Shown one piece after another: positions 18,087 through 26,023 of a DNA stretch of 64,000 nt (positions are counted from its first letter, which is position 1; every line of letters starts with the position of its first letter). The notes beneath the pieces are model-generated. The model saw only the letters and a list, made by a program, of their open reading frames with translations, made no database searches and had not been told where the DNA came from. The position numbers were made by a program, and so were the translations under genes. Source of the DNA: Candidatus Parcubacteria bacterium (GTDB lineage: Bacteria > Patescibacteria > ABY1 > BM507 > UBA12075); the NCBI GenBank assembly GCA_002869165.1, contig PKTK01000001.1, positions 1 through 64,000 on the forward strand, read 5' to 3'.

Positions 18087-19001
18087 ATGCCAACAATGTA
18101 CACACATTCAGATGCTAATAGGAGGAAGACCTGGCTTTTGCTAAGTGTATTTTTTATTTTTATAATTTTGTTAGGATATGTTTTTTCATATGCTATGGAT
18201 TCGCCCATTATTCTCATGATTGCAGTTTTGATATCGACTCTGTCTAGTTTTTTTTCTTATTTTTATTCAGATAAAATGGTCTTGGCTATGTCTTCTGCTA
18301 AGCCAGTTAGCAGAGAATCAAACAAAGAACTTTATAGATTAGTTGAGAATCTTTGCATTACTGCAGGACTACCAACTCCCAAGATATATATTATAGATGA
18401 TACTGCTCCAAATGCTTTTGCAACTGGGCGAGATCCTGAACATGCCGTGGTTGCAGTAACCAAAGGCTTACTTCAAAAATTAGACAGAGCAGAACTTGAA
18501 GGTGTAATAGCCCATGAATTGTCACATGTTGGCAATAGAGATATTTTAATAGCTACTATTGTTACAGTTTTGGTGGGCGTGGTAGTTTTGTTGGCTGATT
18601 GGTTTAGGCGTTGGACTTTTTGGGGAGGTGGCGGGAGAAGCAATCGCGGAGACAGAAGGATTCAACTTGTTTTGTTTATTTTGGCTATTGTATTTTCTAT
18701 TTTAGCTCCTTTTTTTGCCTATTTAATGCAGTTTGCAATATCAAGAAAAAGAGAGTTTTTGGCCGATGCAGATGGTGCATTGTTAACTCGTTATCCAGAG
18801 GGCTTAGCTAAAGCATTAGAGAAAATTTCAAGTGATACGGAGAAGCTTGAGGTAGCTAATCGAGCAACTGCTCATATGTATATTTCAAGCCCATTTAAAA
18901 AAGATGCAATTGGCAAAAAACCGGGTTTTTTTGCCAAAGCTTTCATGACACATCCCCCGGTAGAGGAGCGAATTGCCACTCTACGTTCCATGGATGTTTA
19001 A
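18087..19001 (+). CDS. htpX: HtpX-type M48 membrane zinc metalloprotease
   Basis: A 304-residue protein that degrades misfolded membrane proteins in other bacteria. Two N-terminal membrane helices precede the catalytic HELSH (143-147), and further helices flank RKREFLADADGALLTRYPEGL, which supplies the third zinc ligand. The C-terminus has the family-typical THPPVEERIATL. I chose the ATG at 18087 (MPTMYTHSD) over an upstream TTG at 18081 because GGGA lies at good distance. The gene follows its zinc-free paralogue and precedes a histidine kinase by 9 nt, so envelope stress sensing and proteolysis may be co-expressed. Confidence 0.93.
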   Translation: MPTMYTHSDANRRKTWLLLSVFFIFIILLGYVFSYAMDSPIILMIAVLISTLSSFFSYFYSDKMVLAMSSAKPVSRESNKELYRLVENLCITAGLPTPKIYIIDDTAPNAFATGRDPEHAVVAVTKGLLQKLDRAELEGVIAHELSHVGNRDILIATIVTVLVGVVVLLADWFRRWTFWGGGGRSNRGDRRIQLVLFILAIVFSILAPFFAYLMQFAISRKREFLADADGALLTRYPEGLAKALEKISSDTEKLEVANRATAHMYISSPFKKDAIGKKPGFFAKAFMTHPPVEERIATLRSMDV

Positions 19002-19010
19002 TATTATAAA

Positions 19011-20951
19011 ATGCCCCATCGAAACGATCGTCGCATACAAGTGAATAATTGGCTTATCAAAGCAAGATGGTTCTATACCGTTGGCATAGTTGCTATTGCT
19101 ATGCTGATGAGAGTTTTTGGTGAATATAATTTTCCCTACAGTATTATTTTTACCGCATTGATAGTGGCAATTTCAGTAAATTTAATAAATTTTTTCATAT
19201 TAAGTTTTGCCAAGAAAACAAATTCAGAAAAGATTACCATAGCTTTAAGTTATTGGCAGATTCTTTTTGAAGTTTTCTTTTTTGCGGTTATTTTTTATTT
19301 TGCTGGTGGACTTGAAAGCAGAGTTGCTCTTTTTTTCTTTCTGCCAATAATTTCAGCTGGTTATTTTTTTGATATGAAGGGTGCGTTTTTTGTGGCTTTG
19401 TTATCAGGAATTTCTATTATTTCAATAGTTTTTATGGAATTTGCTGGTATTATACCGCATTTATTTCGTTATGGTATCAGGACTATTCATTATACAGATT
19501 TTTCAATTGCTATGTCATATGCTATCACTTATTGTATTTTTTATACTATTATTGGTGCTTATTCAGGTCATATTTCTCGAATGCTTATCAGACGCGAGGA
19601 TCTACTTTATGACAAGACTAAAAAACTAGACAAAGAATCAGAATATAGAAAAAACGAATGGAGTCAGTTAGATAAAACCGCTAAATTATTAGTGAAACGA
19701 GACAGAGAACTCGTGAACGCAAATGACGAACTCGACAAAAAAGTTAAAGAATTACAACATTCTGAGGTTGCTATGATGAAAGCTTTTCGGGATTTACAGG
19801 AAAACAAAAAAGCTTTAGAAAATGAAAAAAATCGAACCAATGCAATTATTGAAAATATTATTGATCCAGTGATCGTAATAAACAAGAACAACGAACTAGA
19901 GTTGTTAAATCAATCTGCTCGAGTTGTATTTAATTTTACTGAAGATGATTTTGGTAAAAAAGTAGATGAAAAAGATAGTTATTCAATGGAAAATTTCAGA
20001 GATATCACTTCAACCGAATTCAAGGTAAAACATATCAAAGATGAAAGTACAGAAAAAGAAATAGAAGAAGTAGTTATAGAAATTGCCGGACAAGAAACTA
20101 CCTATAAAGTAGTCACTGCCAAAGTTATTGATAAAGAAGGAGCTGCTTTAGGAACGATGAAGATTTTTTACAATCTCACTAGGGAAAAAATGCTTGATAA
20201 ACTAAAATCAGAGTTTATCTCAATTGCTGCTCATCAACTAAGAACTCCTTTATCAGGTATTAAATGGGTTATCAAAATGGTTCTTGATGAAGATGCAGGA
20301 AGTTTAAATGATGATCAAAAGCAATTATTAGCAAAAGGATACAAAAGCAATGAAAGAATTATTACCCTGGTTAATGACATGCTTAATGTGTCTAGGATTG
20401 AAGAAGGTAGGTTTGGTTATAATATCAAGAAGGATAATTTGTTAGATGTTTTTGATATAGTTTATGAATCATTAGAAAAATTAATCGAAAATAAATTTAT
20501 TAAATTGACGATTAATAAGGCTGAAAATTTTCCATTACTTAATATTGATGCTAAGAATATGACATTGGTAATGCAGAATTTATTTGAAAATGCTATCAAG
20601 TATACACCCGAACATGGCAAAATAAAAATTGATTTTGAATTAGAGGGTCAATTTGTTAAATTCAAGATAAAAGATAATGGCATAGGTATTCCTAAGGCTG
20701 ATCAAGTTAAGTTATTTTCCAAATTTTATCGGGCTGAAAATGCTCTTCGACTGCAGACAGAAGGCTCTGGCTTGGGCTTGTTTATTGTTAAAAATATCAT
20801 CAAAACTCACGGAGGTGATATAACCTTTAATTCTGAAGAAGGAATGGGAACAGAATTTATTATTACTTTACCAATAGATTATGTGCCAAAAATTGAAACT
20901 AGTGGGAAAAATGTAAAATCCGCAGAAGTCAAAAATTTTAAGAAAAATTAA
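19011..20951 (+). CDS. Membrane-bound PAS-containing sensor histidine kinase
   Basis: A 646-residue protein. Six membrane helices (about 18-190) form a sensor region, followed by a coiled coil (about 200-275), a PAS-like domain (about 280-385), the dimerisation domain with phospho-acceptor His408 in SIAAHQLRTPL, and an HATPase domain with N box NLFENAIKYT, G1 DNGIGIP and G2 GSGLGLFIVKNI. No receiver is fused. The gene begins 9 nt after htpX, and a twin-receiver protein follows 56 nt downstream as probable partner. The signal sensed is unknown. Confidence 0.92.
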   Translation: MPHRNDRRIQVNNWLIKARWFYTVGIVAIAMLMRVFGEYNFPYSIIFTALIVAISVNLINFFILSFAKKTNSEKITIALSYWQILFEVFFFAVIFYFAGGLESRVALFFFLPIISAGYFFDMKGAFFVALLSGISIISIVFMEFAGIIPHLFRYGIRTIHYTDFSIAMSYAITYCIFYTIIGAYSGHISRMLIRREDLLYDKTKKLDKESEYRKNEWSQLDKTAKLLVKRDRELVNANDELDKKVKELQHSEVAMMKAFRDLQENKKALENEKNRTNAIIENIIDPVIVINKNNELELLNQSARVVFNFTEDDFGKKVDEKDSYSMENFRDITSTEFKVKHIKDESTEKEIEEVVIEIAGQETTYKVVTAKVIDKEGAALGTMKIFYNLTREKMLDKLKSEFISIAAHQLRTPLSGIKWVIKMVLDEDAGSLNDDQKQLLAKGYKSNERIITLVNDMLNVSRIEEGRFGYNIKKDNLLDVFDIVYESLEKLIENKFIKLTINKAENFPLLNIDAKNMTLVMQNLFENAIKYTPEHGKIKIDFELEGQFVKFKIKDNGIGIPKADQVKLFSKFYRAENALRLQTEGSGLGLFIVKNIIKTHGGDITFNSEEGMGTEFIITLPIDYVPKIETSGKNVKSAEVKNFKKN

Positions 20952-21007
20952 TATATTGATTAAAGAAAAAAAATTTGCTAATATATAAACAAATAAATAT
21001 TAAGAAT

Positions 21008-21841
21008 ATGCCAAAAAATAAGAGTGAAATCAAATTATTAATAATTGAGGACGAAAAGCCATTAATTGAGCTATTATCAACTAAACTTAAAAATGAAGGT
21101 TATAGTGTTGATTTTGCAGAAGATGGTGAAGTAGGAATGCAGAAAATCAAGGAGATAAAACCAGATTTAATCCTTTTGGATATTATCATGCCCAGAATGG
21201 ATGGGTATGAGGTTTTGGAGCAAATGAATCAAGAAAATATTAAAACTCCAGTTATTATTATTTCTAATTCTGGGCAAATGGTAGAGATTGAAAAAACCAA
21301 AAAACTTGGTGCAGTTGACCATTTAATTAAAACAGAATTTAGTCCAGAAGATGTTTTGAACAAAGTAAACGCTTATCTAGATGCTCCTGAGAGTAATGAG
21401 GATGGTACTCCAGCTCCTCAAAAGACCTTAATAGTTCCCAAGGAAGATCAAACTGCTCAAAAACTTGGCATTAAGGTCATGCTTGTTGAGGATGATGCTT
21501 TTTTGAGGGAGATTTGTTCCAAAAAACTAACCAAAGAAGGTTATACTGTGTATGAAGCAGTTGATGGAGAAATGGCAGTTGATAATGTTGATGAATTGCA
21601 ACCAGATATAGTTTTACTAGATATTATTTTACCCGCTATTGACGGTTTTCAAATTTTAAGCAAGATCAGATCAAGTTCAGTCGAAGCAGTTGCTAAAGTG
21701 CCAGTTATTATGCTTTCCAATCTTGGTCAGGAAGATGATATTGCCAAGGCTATGGAGAACGGAGCTAATGATTATTTAGTAAAGGCTCATTTTACGACTG
21801 AGGAAATAGTTGGTAAAATCAAAGAACTGCTTGGAAAATAG
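21008..21841 (+). CDS. Response regulator with two receiver domains and no output domain
   Basis: A 277-residue cytosolic protein made of two CheY-like receivers joined by a linker. The phospho-acceptors are Asp58 (LLDIIMPRMDG) and Asp205 (LLDIILPAIDG); acidic pairs IIEDE and LVEDD begin each domain. The first domain has IKTEF where the conserved Lys lies, and the second has VKAHF. No DNA-binding or enzymatic output follows, so it probably acts by protein contact or as a phosphate relay. I prefer the ATG at 21008 to an upstream TTG at 20975. It forms a unit with the kinase before it and is closed by a terminator. Confidence 0.9.
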   Translation: MPKNKSEIKLLIIEDEKPLIELLSTKLKNEGYSVDFAEDGEVGMQKIKEIKPDLILLDIIMPRMDGYEVLEQMNQENIKTPVIIISNSGQMVEIEKTKKLGAVDHLIKTEFSPEDVLNKVNAYLDAPESNEDGTPAPQKTLIVPKEDQTAQKLGIKVMLVEDDAFLREICSKKLTKEGYTVYEAVDGEMAVDNVDELQPDIVLLDIILPAIDGFQILSKIRSSSVEAVAKVPVIMLSNLGQEDDIAKAMENGANDYLVKAHFTTEEIVGKIKELLGK

Positions 21842-21863
21842 CTGTAACTTGAAATATTTTAAT

Positions 21864-21890
21864 AAACAGGGCATAATAATAGCCCTGTTT
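21864..21890 (+). terminator. Rho-independent terminator after the two-component genes
   Basis: AAACAGGGC pairs with GCCCTGTTT (9 bp, 9-nt loop), followed by GTTTTTTTTG. Confidence 0.9.
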
Positions 21891-21977
21891 GTTTTTTTTG
21901 GGTGATTTGACTATACTTACTATTAGAAAAGATAAAACATTACAAATCTACAAATCAGTTACAAATATCACAAATAT

Positions 21978-22018
21978 TTGTCATTCTTGGGCTTTGCTAC
22001 AGAGCCCCAGAATGACAA
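21978..22018 (+). repeat. Short palindromic repeat of the TGTCATTC family (family B variant)
   Basis: TTGTCATTCT (21978-21987) pairs with AGAATGACAA (22009-22018), with a further GGGCT/AGCCC stem inside. It lies 28 nt before the U32 start codon. Confidence 0.75.
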
Positions 22019-22046
22019 AAATCAACATATTTCAACAATTTATTTT

Positions 22047-23393
22047 ATGAAACTAGAATTACTTTCTCCAGCTGGAAATATAGAAAAAATGAAAACAGCG
22101 CTTTCTTTTGGCGCTACGGCTGTTTATGCTGGTATTCCGGATTTTTCTCTCAGAGTTCGGATAAATGATTTTGATTTTGAGAAGATAAAAGAAGCAAGTG
22201 AGTATTGTCATTCTTTGGGCAAAAAGATTTATATTACCACTAATATTTTTGCGCATAATAAGCATCTTGAAAAAATTGAAGACTATATTTTAAAACTCAA
22301 AGAAATTAATATTGACGCTTTTATTGTAAGTGATCCAGGAATAATGGCTACGATAAAAAAAGTGTGGCCTGAAGCTGAGATACATCTTTCAACTCAAGCA
22401 AATTGTACTAACTGGCAATCTGCTAAGTTTTGGTATGAGTCAGGAGTAAACCGAGTGGTACTTGGCAGGGAAGTGACTTTGGATGAAATAAAGGAAATCA
22501 AGGAAAAGGTGCCAGAGCTTGAGCTAGAGTACTTTGCTCATGGAGCAATGTGTATGGCTTATTCGGGTAGATGTTTTTTGTCTAAAATGTATTTGGATAG
22601 ATCAGGGAATCTGGGGGATTGCGTACAACCATGTAGGTGGGAGTACACAGCACATAACACACAACACATAACACATAACAAAGATCAAGCTTCGCTTGAT
22701 ATTCAAGCACTTAGGCATGATGAAGTACTTGAATTGCATGAAGAGGAACATGGGTCATATATTTTGAATTCCAAGGATCTTTGCTTAGTTGAGCATTTAC
22801 AAGAATTAGCTGAAGTGGGTGTTACTAGTTTCAAAATTGAAGGCAGAGCAAAGAGCGCATACTATCAAGCAATGGTTACAGGAATTTACGCACAAGCATT
22901 ACAAGGTATTGAAAAAGAGGAGAAAGTTGATATTGAGCATCTAAGAGATGAACTAGAGACTAAGTTGGTTCACAGGGGCTATACCCGTGGATTTTTATTA
23001 GGTGAGAAAGCTGATCAGAATTTGGAAGTTTCTCATACTAGTTGCCAATGGGAGTATTGTGGACAAATTCTAAAGAAAACAGAGAACAGAAAACAGACGA
23101 CAGAAAATTCTCCCCTTTTCAAGGGGAGTACCCCGAAGGGGGGAGGGGTTCAGGAGCGTGATAAAAGCGCTCACAATACAGTGATAGTTAAAGTGCATAA
23201 TTCAATTAAATTGGGAGATGAAGTCGAGATTGTTCGGCCGATGTATGATATAATAAAAATGAAAGTGGAGAAAATGTATGAGCCAGATACTGGTGAAGAA
23301 ATTACTGAAGCACATGGCGGGCAGGAGAGAGCGGTATTACTTGAAGTACCAGAGGAAGTACCGGAGTGGAGTGTGCTTAGGAGAAAAATTTAA
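22047..23393 (+). CDS. Peptidase U32 family protein, tRNA hydroxylation type (TrhP/YegQ-like)
   Basis: A 448-residue protein. MKLELLSPAGN opens the U32 barrel, and the family signature follows: FAHGAMCMAYSGRCFLSK, NLGDCVQPCRWEY, then ILNSKDLCLVEHL and FKIEGRAKSAYYQ. U32 proteins of this type take part in prephenate-dependent 5-hydroxyuridine formation in tRNA; others act on rRNA or are called proteases. Two segments look inserted: about 200-230, encoded by a CACATAAC-rich tract plus a small palindrome, and about 347-372, encoded by an AACAGA-rich tract and a family C-like repeat. Both keep the frame. I start at ATG 22047, since an upstream TTG lies inside a repeat. Confidence 0.85.
   Translation: MKLELLSPAGNIEKMKTALSFGATAVYAGIPDFSLRVRINDFDFEKIKEASEYCHSLGKKIYITTNIFAHNKHLEKIEDYILKLKEINIDAFIVSDPGIMATIKKVWPEAEIHLSTQANCTNWQSAKFWYESGVNRVVLGREVTLDEIKEIKEKVPELELEYFAHGAMCMAYSGRCFLSKMYLDRSGNLGDCVQPCRWEYTAHNTQHITHNKDQASLDIQALRHDEVLELHEEEHGSYILNSKDLCLVEHLQELAEVGVTSFKIEGRAKSAYYQAMVTGIYAQALQGIEKEEKVDIEHLRDELETKLVHRGYTRGFLLGEKADQNLEVSHTSCQWEYCGQILKKTENRKQTTENSPLFKGSTPKGGGVQERDKSAHNTVIVKVHNSIKLGDEVEIVRPMYDIIKMKVEKMYEPDTGEEITEAHGGQERAVLLEVPEEVPEWSVLRRKI
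22646..22700 (+). repeat. Low-complexity tract and small palindrome inside the U32 gene
   Basis: Repeats of CACATAACA (22646-22679) are followed by ATCAAGC TTC GCTTGAT (22684-22700). The segment keeps the frame and encodes a His/Thr/Asn-rich stretch placed between conserved U32 motifs. Confidence 0.7.
23108..23154 (+). repeat. Family C-like palindromic repeat inserted in frame in the U32 gene
   Basis: TTCTCCCCTTTTCAAGGGGA followed by GTACCCCGAAGGGGGGAGGG resembles the insert in murI (25531-25580). It encodes about 15 residues (SPLFKGSTPKGGGVQ) and keeps the frame. Confidence 0.8.
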
Positions 23394-23399
23394 AATAGT

Positions 23400-23497
23400 T
23401 GTCATTCCCGGCGACCGAAGGGAGGGAAGGGAATCTCGTGAAGATAAATTTTAACAAGATTCCCTTCCCCTTCGCTTCGCTCTGGCCGGGAATGACA
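23400..23497 (+). repeat. Dispersed MITE-like repeat, TGTCATTCCCG family (family B)
   Basis: Perfect 13-bp terminal inverted repeats (23400-23412 with 23485-23497) enclose a second 13-bp stem (23424-23436 with 23457-23469), giving one long hairpin. A diverged copy lies at 42616-42741. It ends 10 nt before the ruvA start. Confidence 0.85.
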
Positions 23498-23507
23498 GAT
23501 AAAAAAT

Positions 23508-24074
23508 ATGATCGCATATCTAAAAGGAAAAATTCAATCAAAAGGACAAGGTTTTATTATTTTAAATGTAGGTGATGTTGGCTATAAGGTTTTTGTAAAT
23601 GAAGCAGTTTTTGCTGAAGTTGATATAAATCAGGAAATTGAACTTTATACTTATCAGCATGTCAGGGAAGATATTTTGGCATTGTTTGGTTTTTTTAAGT
23701 TAGAGCAACTGGAAATTTTTGAAATGCTTTTATCAGTTTCTGGGATTGGACCCAAGTCAGCCCTAGGGGTAATTGCTGTAGGAGAGGTTAATTTAATCAA
23801 AGAGGCTATTGCCTCTGGAGATTCCAGTATCTTGACCAAGGTATCAGGAATAGGCAAAAAAACTGCTGAGCGAGTAGTAATGGAACTCAAAGACAAGATG
23901 GGAGTCATCAATATTTCATCTGTTGGTTCAACTGTTGGTACCTCGGCAGACGAGATAGATGCTCTAATGGCCCTTGGCTATTCCATGCAACAAGCTAGAG
24001 ATGCTCTCAAGGGAGTAGATCCTAAGATTAAGGATAGTGGTGAGAGAATTAAAATGGCACTTAAGAATATATAA
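23508..24074 (+). CDS. ruvA: Holliday junction branch migration protein RuvA
   Basis: A 188-residue protein that binds four-way junctions and recruits the RuvB motor. It has the N-terminal OB fold (MIAYLKGKI...GYKVFV, DILALFGF), paired helix-hairpin-helix motifs (LLSVSGIGPKSALGVI and ILTKVSGIGKKTAERVVMELKD), and the C-terminal RuvB-binding helix bundle (IDALMALGYSMQQARDAL). The length is normal. RuvB and RuvC are not in the window. Its stop codon shares one base with the start of the next gene, so the two are translationally coupled. Confidence 0.96.
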   Translation: MIAYLKGKIQSKGQGFIILNVGDVGYKVFVNEAVFAEVDINQEIELYTYQHVREDILALFGFFKLEQLEIFEMLLSVSGIGPKSALGVIAVGEVNLIKEAIASGDSSILTKVSGIGKKTAERVVMELKDKMGVINISSVGSTVGTSADEIDALMALGYSMQQARDALKGVDPKIKDSGERIKMALKNI

Positions 24075-25018
24075 TGAAGTTAATTGAAATAAATAAAGAA
24101 CAATTGAATTCCTATACCAAAAAACAGAAGCAGTCGCAGTTTTTGCAGTCTTGGGAGTGGGGAGAGTTTCAGATGTCAGTAGGACATGAAGTGTTTAGAC
24201 TTGGGACAGAGGAGAATGGTCAGATTAAATTTGCTTTTAGCGCAATAAAGAATAAGTTGCCAATGGGGAAAGCTTATCTTTATATACCAAGAGTATCTTC
24301 AATTGATGAAGAAATACTTGAAGAGTTGAAAAATAAATTTTCAGATGTTTTGTTTGTAAGAATAGAGCCGACTAGTCAATCACGAATTATGAAATACGAA
24401 TTGCGAAAAACAATTGACATCCAAGCAAGCAGGACCAGTATAGTTGATATGAATAGACCTGAAGAAGATGTTTTGAAATCATTTCATCAGAAGACTCGAT
24501 ATAATATTCGTTTGGCAGACAAGAAGGGAGTTCAGGTAAGAGTAGGGACAAAAAATGATTTTGAAGATTTTTTGTCTGTTATGACCGAAACTAGTGGGCG
24601 AGATGGGTTTAGATTGCACGCAAAAGAGTATTATATGAAGCAATTGGAAATACCTTTTGTAGAATTAATCGTAGCTACCTATGAAGGTAAGATCATTGCA
24701 GGAAATATTGTTTCCTTTTTTGGTGATATGGCAAGTTACATTCATGGTTCATCAAGTAATGAATATAGATATGTAATGGCACCATTTGCTATTCAATGGT
24801 ATTCTATGAAACTTGCCAAAGAAAAAGGTATGAAATATTATGACTTAAATGGTATAGGTGATAAGTGGCCAGGTGTGACAAGATTTAAAAGAGGTTTTAA
24901 GGGGGAAGAAATTGAATACCCAGGGTGTTTTGATGTGATTTTTAATAAAGGATGTTATAATAGGTATCAGATGTTGAGGAAAATTAGGCGGATGATTGGG
25001 AGGATTATAAATAAATAA
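24074..25018 (+). CDS. FemAB/FemX-type peptidyltransferase
   Basis: A 314-residue protein of the FemABX/GNAT fold, which uses aminoacyl-tRNA to add amino acids to the peptidoglycan bridge. SFLQSWEWGEFQ-type N-terminus (QFLQSWEWGEFQ), HQKTRYNIRLADKKGV, the YIHGSSSNEYRYVMAPFAIQWYSMKLAKEKG segment and YDLNGIGDKWPGVTRFKRGF are typical. Residues about 102-112 (SRIMKYELRKT) come from an AT-rich word similar to intergenic filler and may be an in-frame expansion. The gene overlaps ruvA by one base and is followed by a family A repeat and murI, so a peptidoglycan role fits the context. Confidence 0.88.
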   Translation: MKLIEINKEQLNSYTKKQKQSQFLQSWEWGEFQMSVGHEVFRLGTEENGQIKFAFSAIKNKLPMGKAYLYIPRVSSIDEEILEELKNKFSDVLFVRIEPTSQSRIMKYELRKTIDIQASRTSIVDMNRPEEDVLKSFHQKTRYNIRLADKKGVQVRVGTKNDFEDFLSVMTETSGRDGFRLHAKEYYMKQLEIPFVELIVATYEGKIIAGNIVSFFGDMASYIHGSSSNEYRYVMAPFAIQWYSMKLAKEKGMKYYDLNGIGDKWPGVTRFKRGFKGEEIEYPGCFDVIFNKGCYNRYQMLRKIRRMIGRIINK

Positions 25019-25020
25019 CC

Positions 25021-25113
25021 TGTCATTTCGAACGGAGTGAGAAATCCCTTATACGTGCAAGTGTTATAATCTAAGGGATCTCTTCAGTCGCTTAAGCTCC
25101 TTACGAGATGACA
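25021..25113 (+). repeat. Family A MITE-like repeat
   Basis: It starts TGTCATTTCGAACG, ends GAGATGACA, and contains AAATCCCTTATACGTG and CTAAGGGATC, as in the copy at 9607-9722. It fills the gap between the femAB-like gene and murI. Confidence 0.8.
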
Positions 25114-25121
25114 AAAAAAGA

Positions 25122-25979
25122 ATGATCGGCATATTTGACTCTGGTTTTGGTGGACTTACAGTTTTAAAAGAAATTGTTAAAACAAATCCAGATTACAATT
25201 ATATATATTTGGGAGACAATGCTCGGGTGCCTTATGGGGGACGTTCTCAAGAGTTGATCTATCAGTATACAAGAGAAGCGGTTGAGTTTTTGTTTAAGAA
25301 AGATTGTAAATTGGTGATCTTGGCCTGTAATTCAGCATCATCAATGGCACTTAGAAGATTACAACAAGAGTGGCTACCCAAACATTATCCCAAGAGAAGA
25401 GTTCTCGGTGTGGTTAGACCGATTGCGGAAGATGTTTCCTCCTTTGGATGCAAGAGAGTTGGGATAATTGGTACTAAGGCGACAGTAGTTACGAATGTGT
25501 ATGAAAAAGAGATTGAGAAGCTAGAAAAAGTCTCCCCTTACCAAGGGGAGTACCCGAACGATAGTGAGGGGGAGGGGTTTGAAAAGCACAAGACACAGGT
25601 TTATCAAATTGCTACCCCGCTCCTTGTTCCGTTAATCGAAGAGAGCTATAATAACAAGGAGGTTATTAGGACAATTGTTTCTGAATATTTAGAACCATTA
25701 AAAGAAAAGGGAATCGAAAGATTGGTATTAGCTTGTACTCATTATCCGCTTTTGATAAATGAGATTAGAGAAGTGATGGGAGATGACTGTGTGGTAAAAA
25801 ATCCAGCTGAGATAGTAGCAGAGAAGCTAAAAGACTATTTAGAAAGACACAAAGACTTGGATGTTAAAAAAGGAAAATCTATTAAATATTATACAACTGA
25901 TTCAATTGAGAAGTTTAAGGAGTTTGGAGAAAAGATATTAGATATTGAGAATATGGATATTGAGAAAACTATATTATAA
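25122..25979 (+). CDS. murI: Glutamate racemase
   Basis: A 285-residue cytosolic enzyme that makes D-glutamate for peptidoglycan. DSGFGGLTVL (6-15), LGDNARVPYGGRS, the first catalytic Cys69 in ACNSAS, and the second catalytic Cys205 in ACTHYPLL are all present. Residues about 137-153 (SPYQGEYPNDSEGEGFE) are encoded by a family C-like palindromic repeat inserted in frame into a region that is a short surface segment in other MurI enzymes. The murE-like gene follows 44 nt downstream. Confidence 0.95.
   Translation: MIGIFDSGFGGLTVLKEIVKTNPDYNYIYLGDNARVPYGGRSQELIYQYTREAVEFLFKKDCKLVILACNSASSMALRRLQQEWLPKHYPKRRVLGVVRPIAEDVSSFGCKRVGIIGTKATVVTNVYEKEIEKLEKVSPYQGEYPNDSEGEGFEKHKTQVYQIATPLLVPLIEESYNNKEVIRTIVSEYLEPLKEKGIERLVLACTHYPLLINEIREVMGDDCVVKNPAEIVAEKLKDYLERHKDLDVKKGKSIKYYTTDSIEKFKEFGEKILDIENMDIEKTIL
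25531..25580 (+). repeat. Family C-like palindromic repeat inserted in frame in murI
   Basis: TCTCCCCTTACCAAGGGGAG, then TACCCGAACG and GGGGGAGGGG. It resembles the insert in the U32 gene at 23108-23154. The insertion preserves the frame. Confidence 0.85.
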
Positions 25980-25986
25980 AATTTTG

Positions 25987-26018
25987 GTACGTACCATAGT
26001 ACGTACCATAGTACGTAC
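25987..26018 (+). repeat. Tandem repeat of GTACGTACCATA
   Basis: Two full units and two-thirds of a third fill the murI-murE gap. The unit contains the self-complementary GTACGTAC. Confidence 0.85.
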
Positions 26019-26023
26019 TAAAA

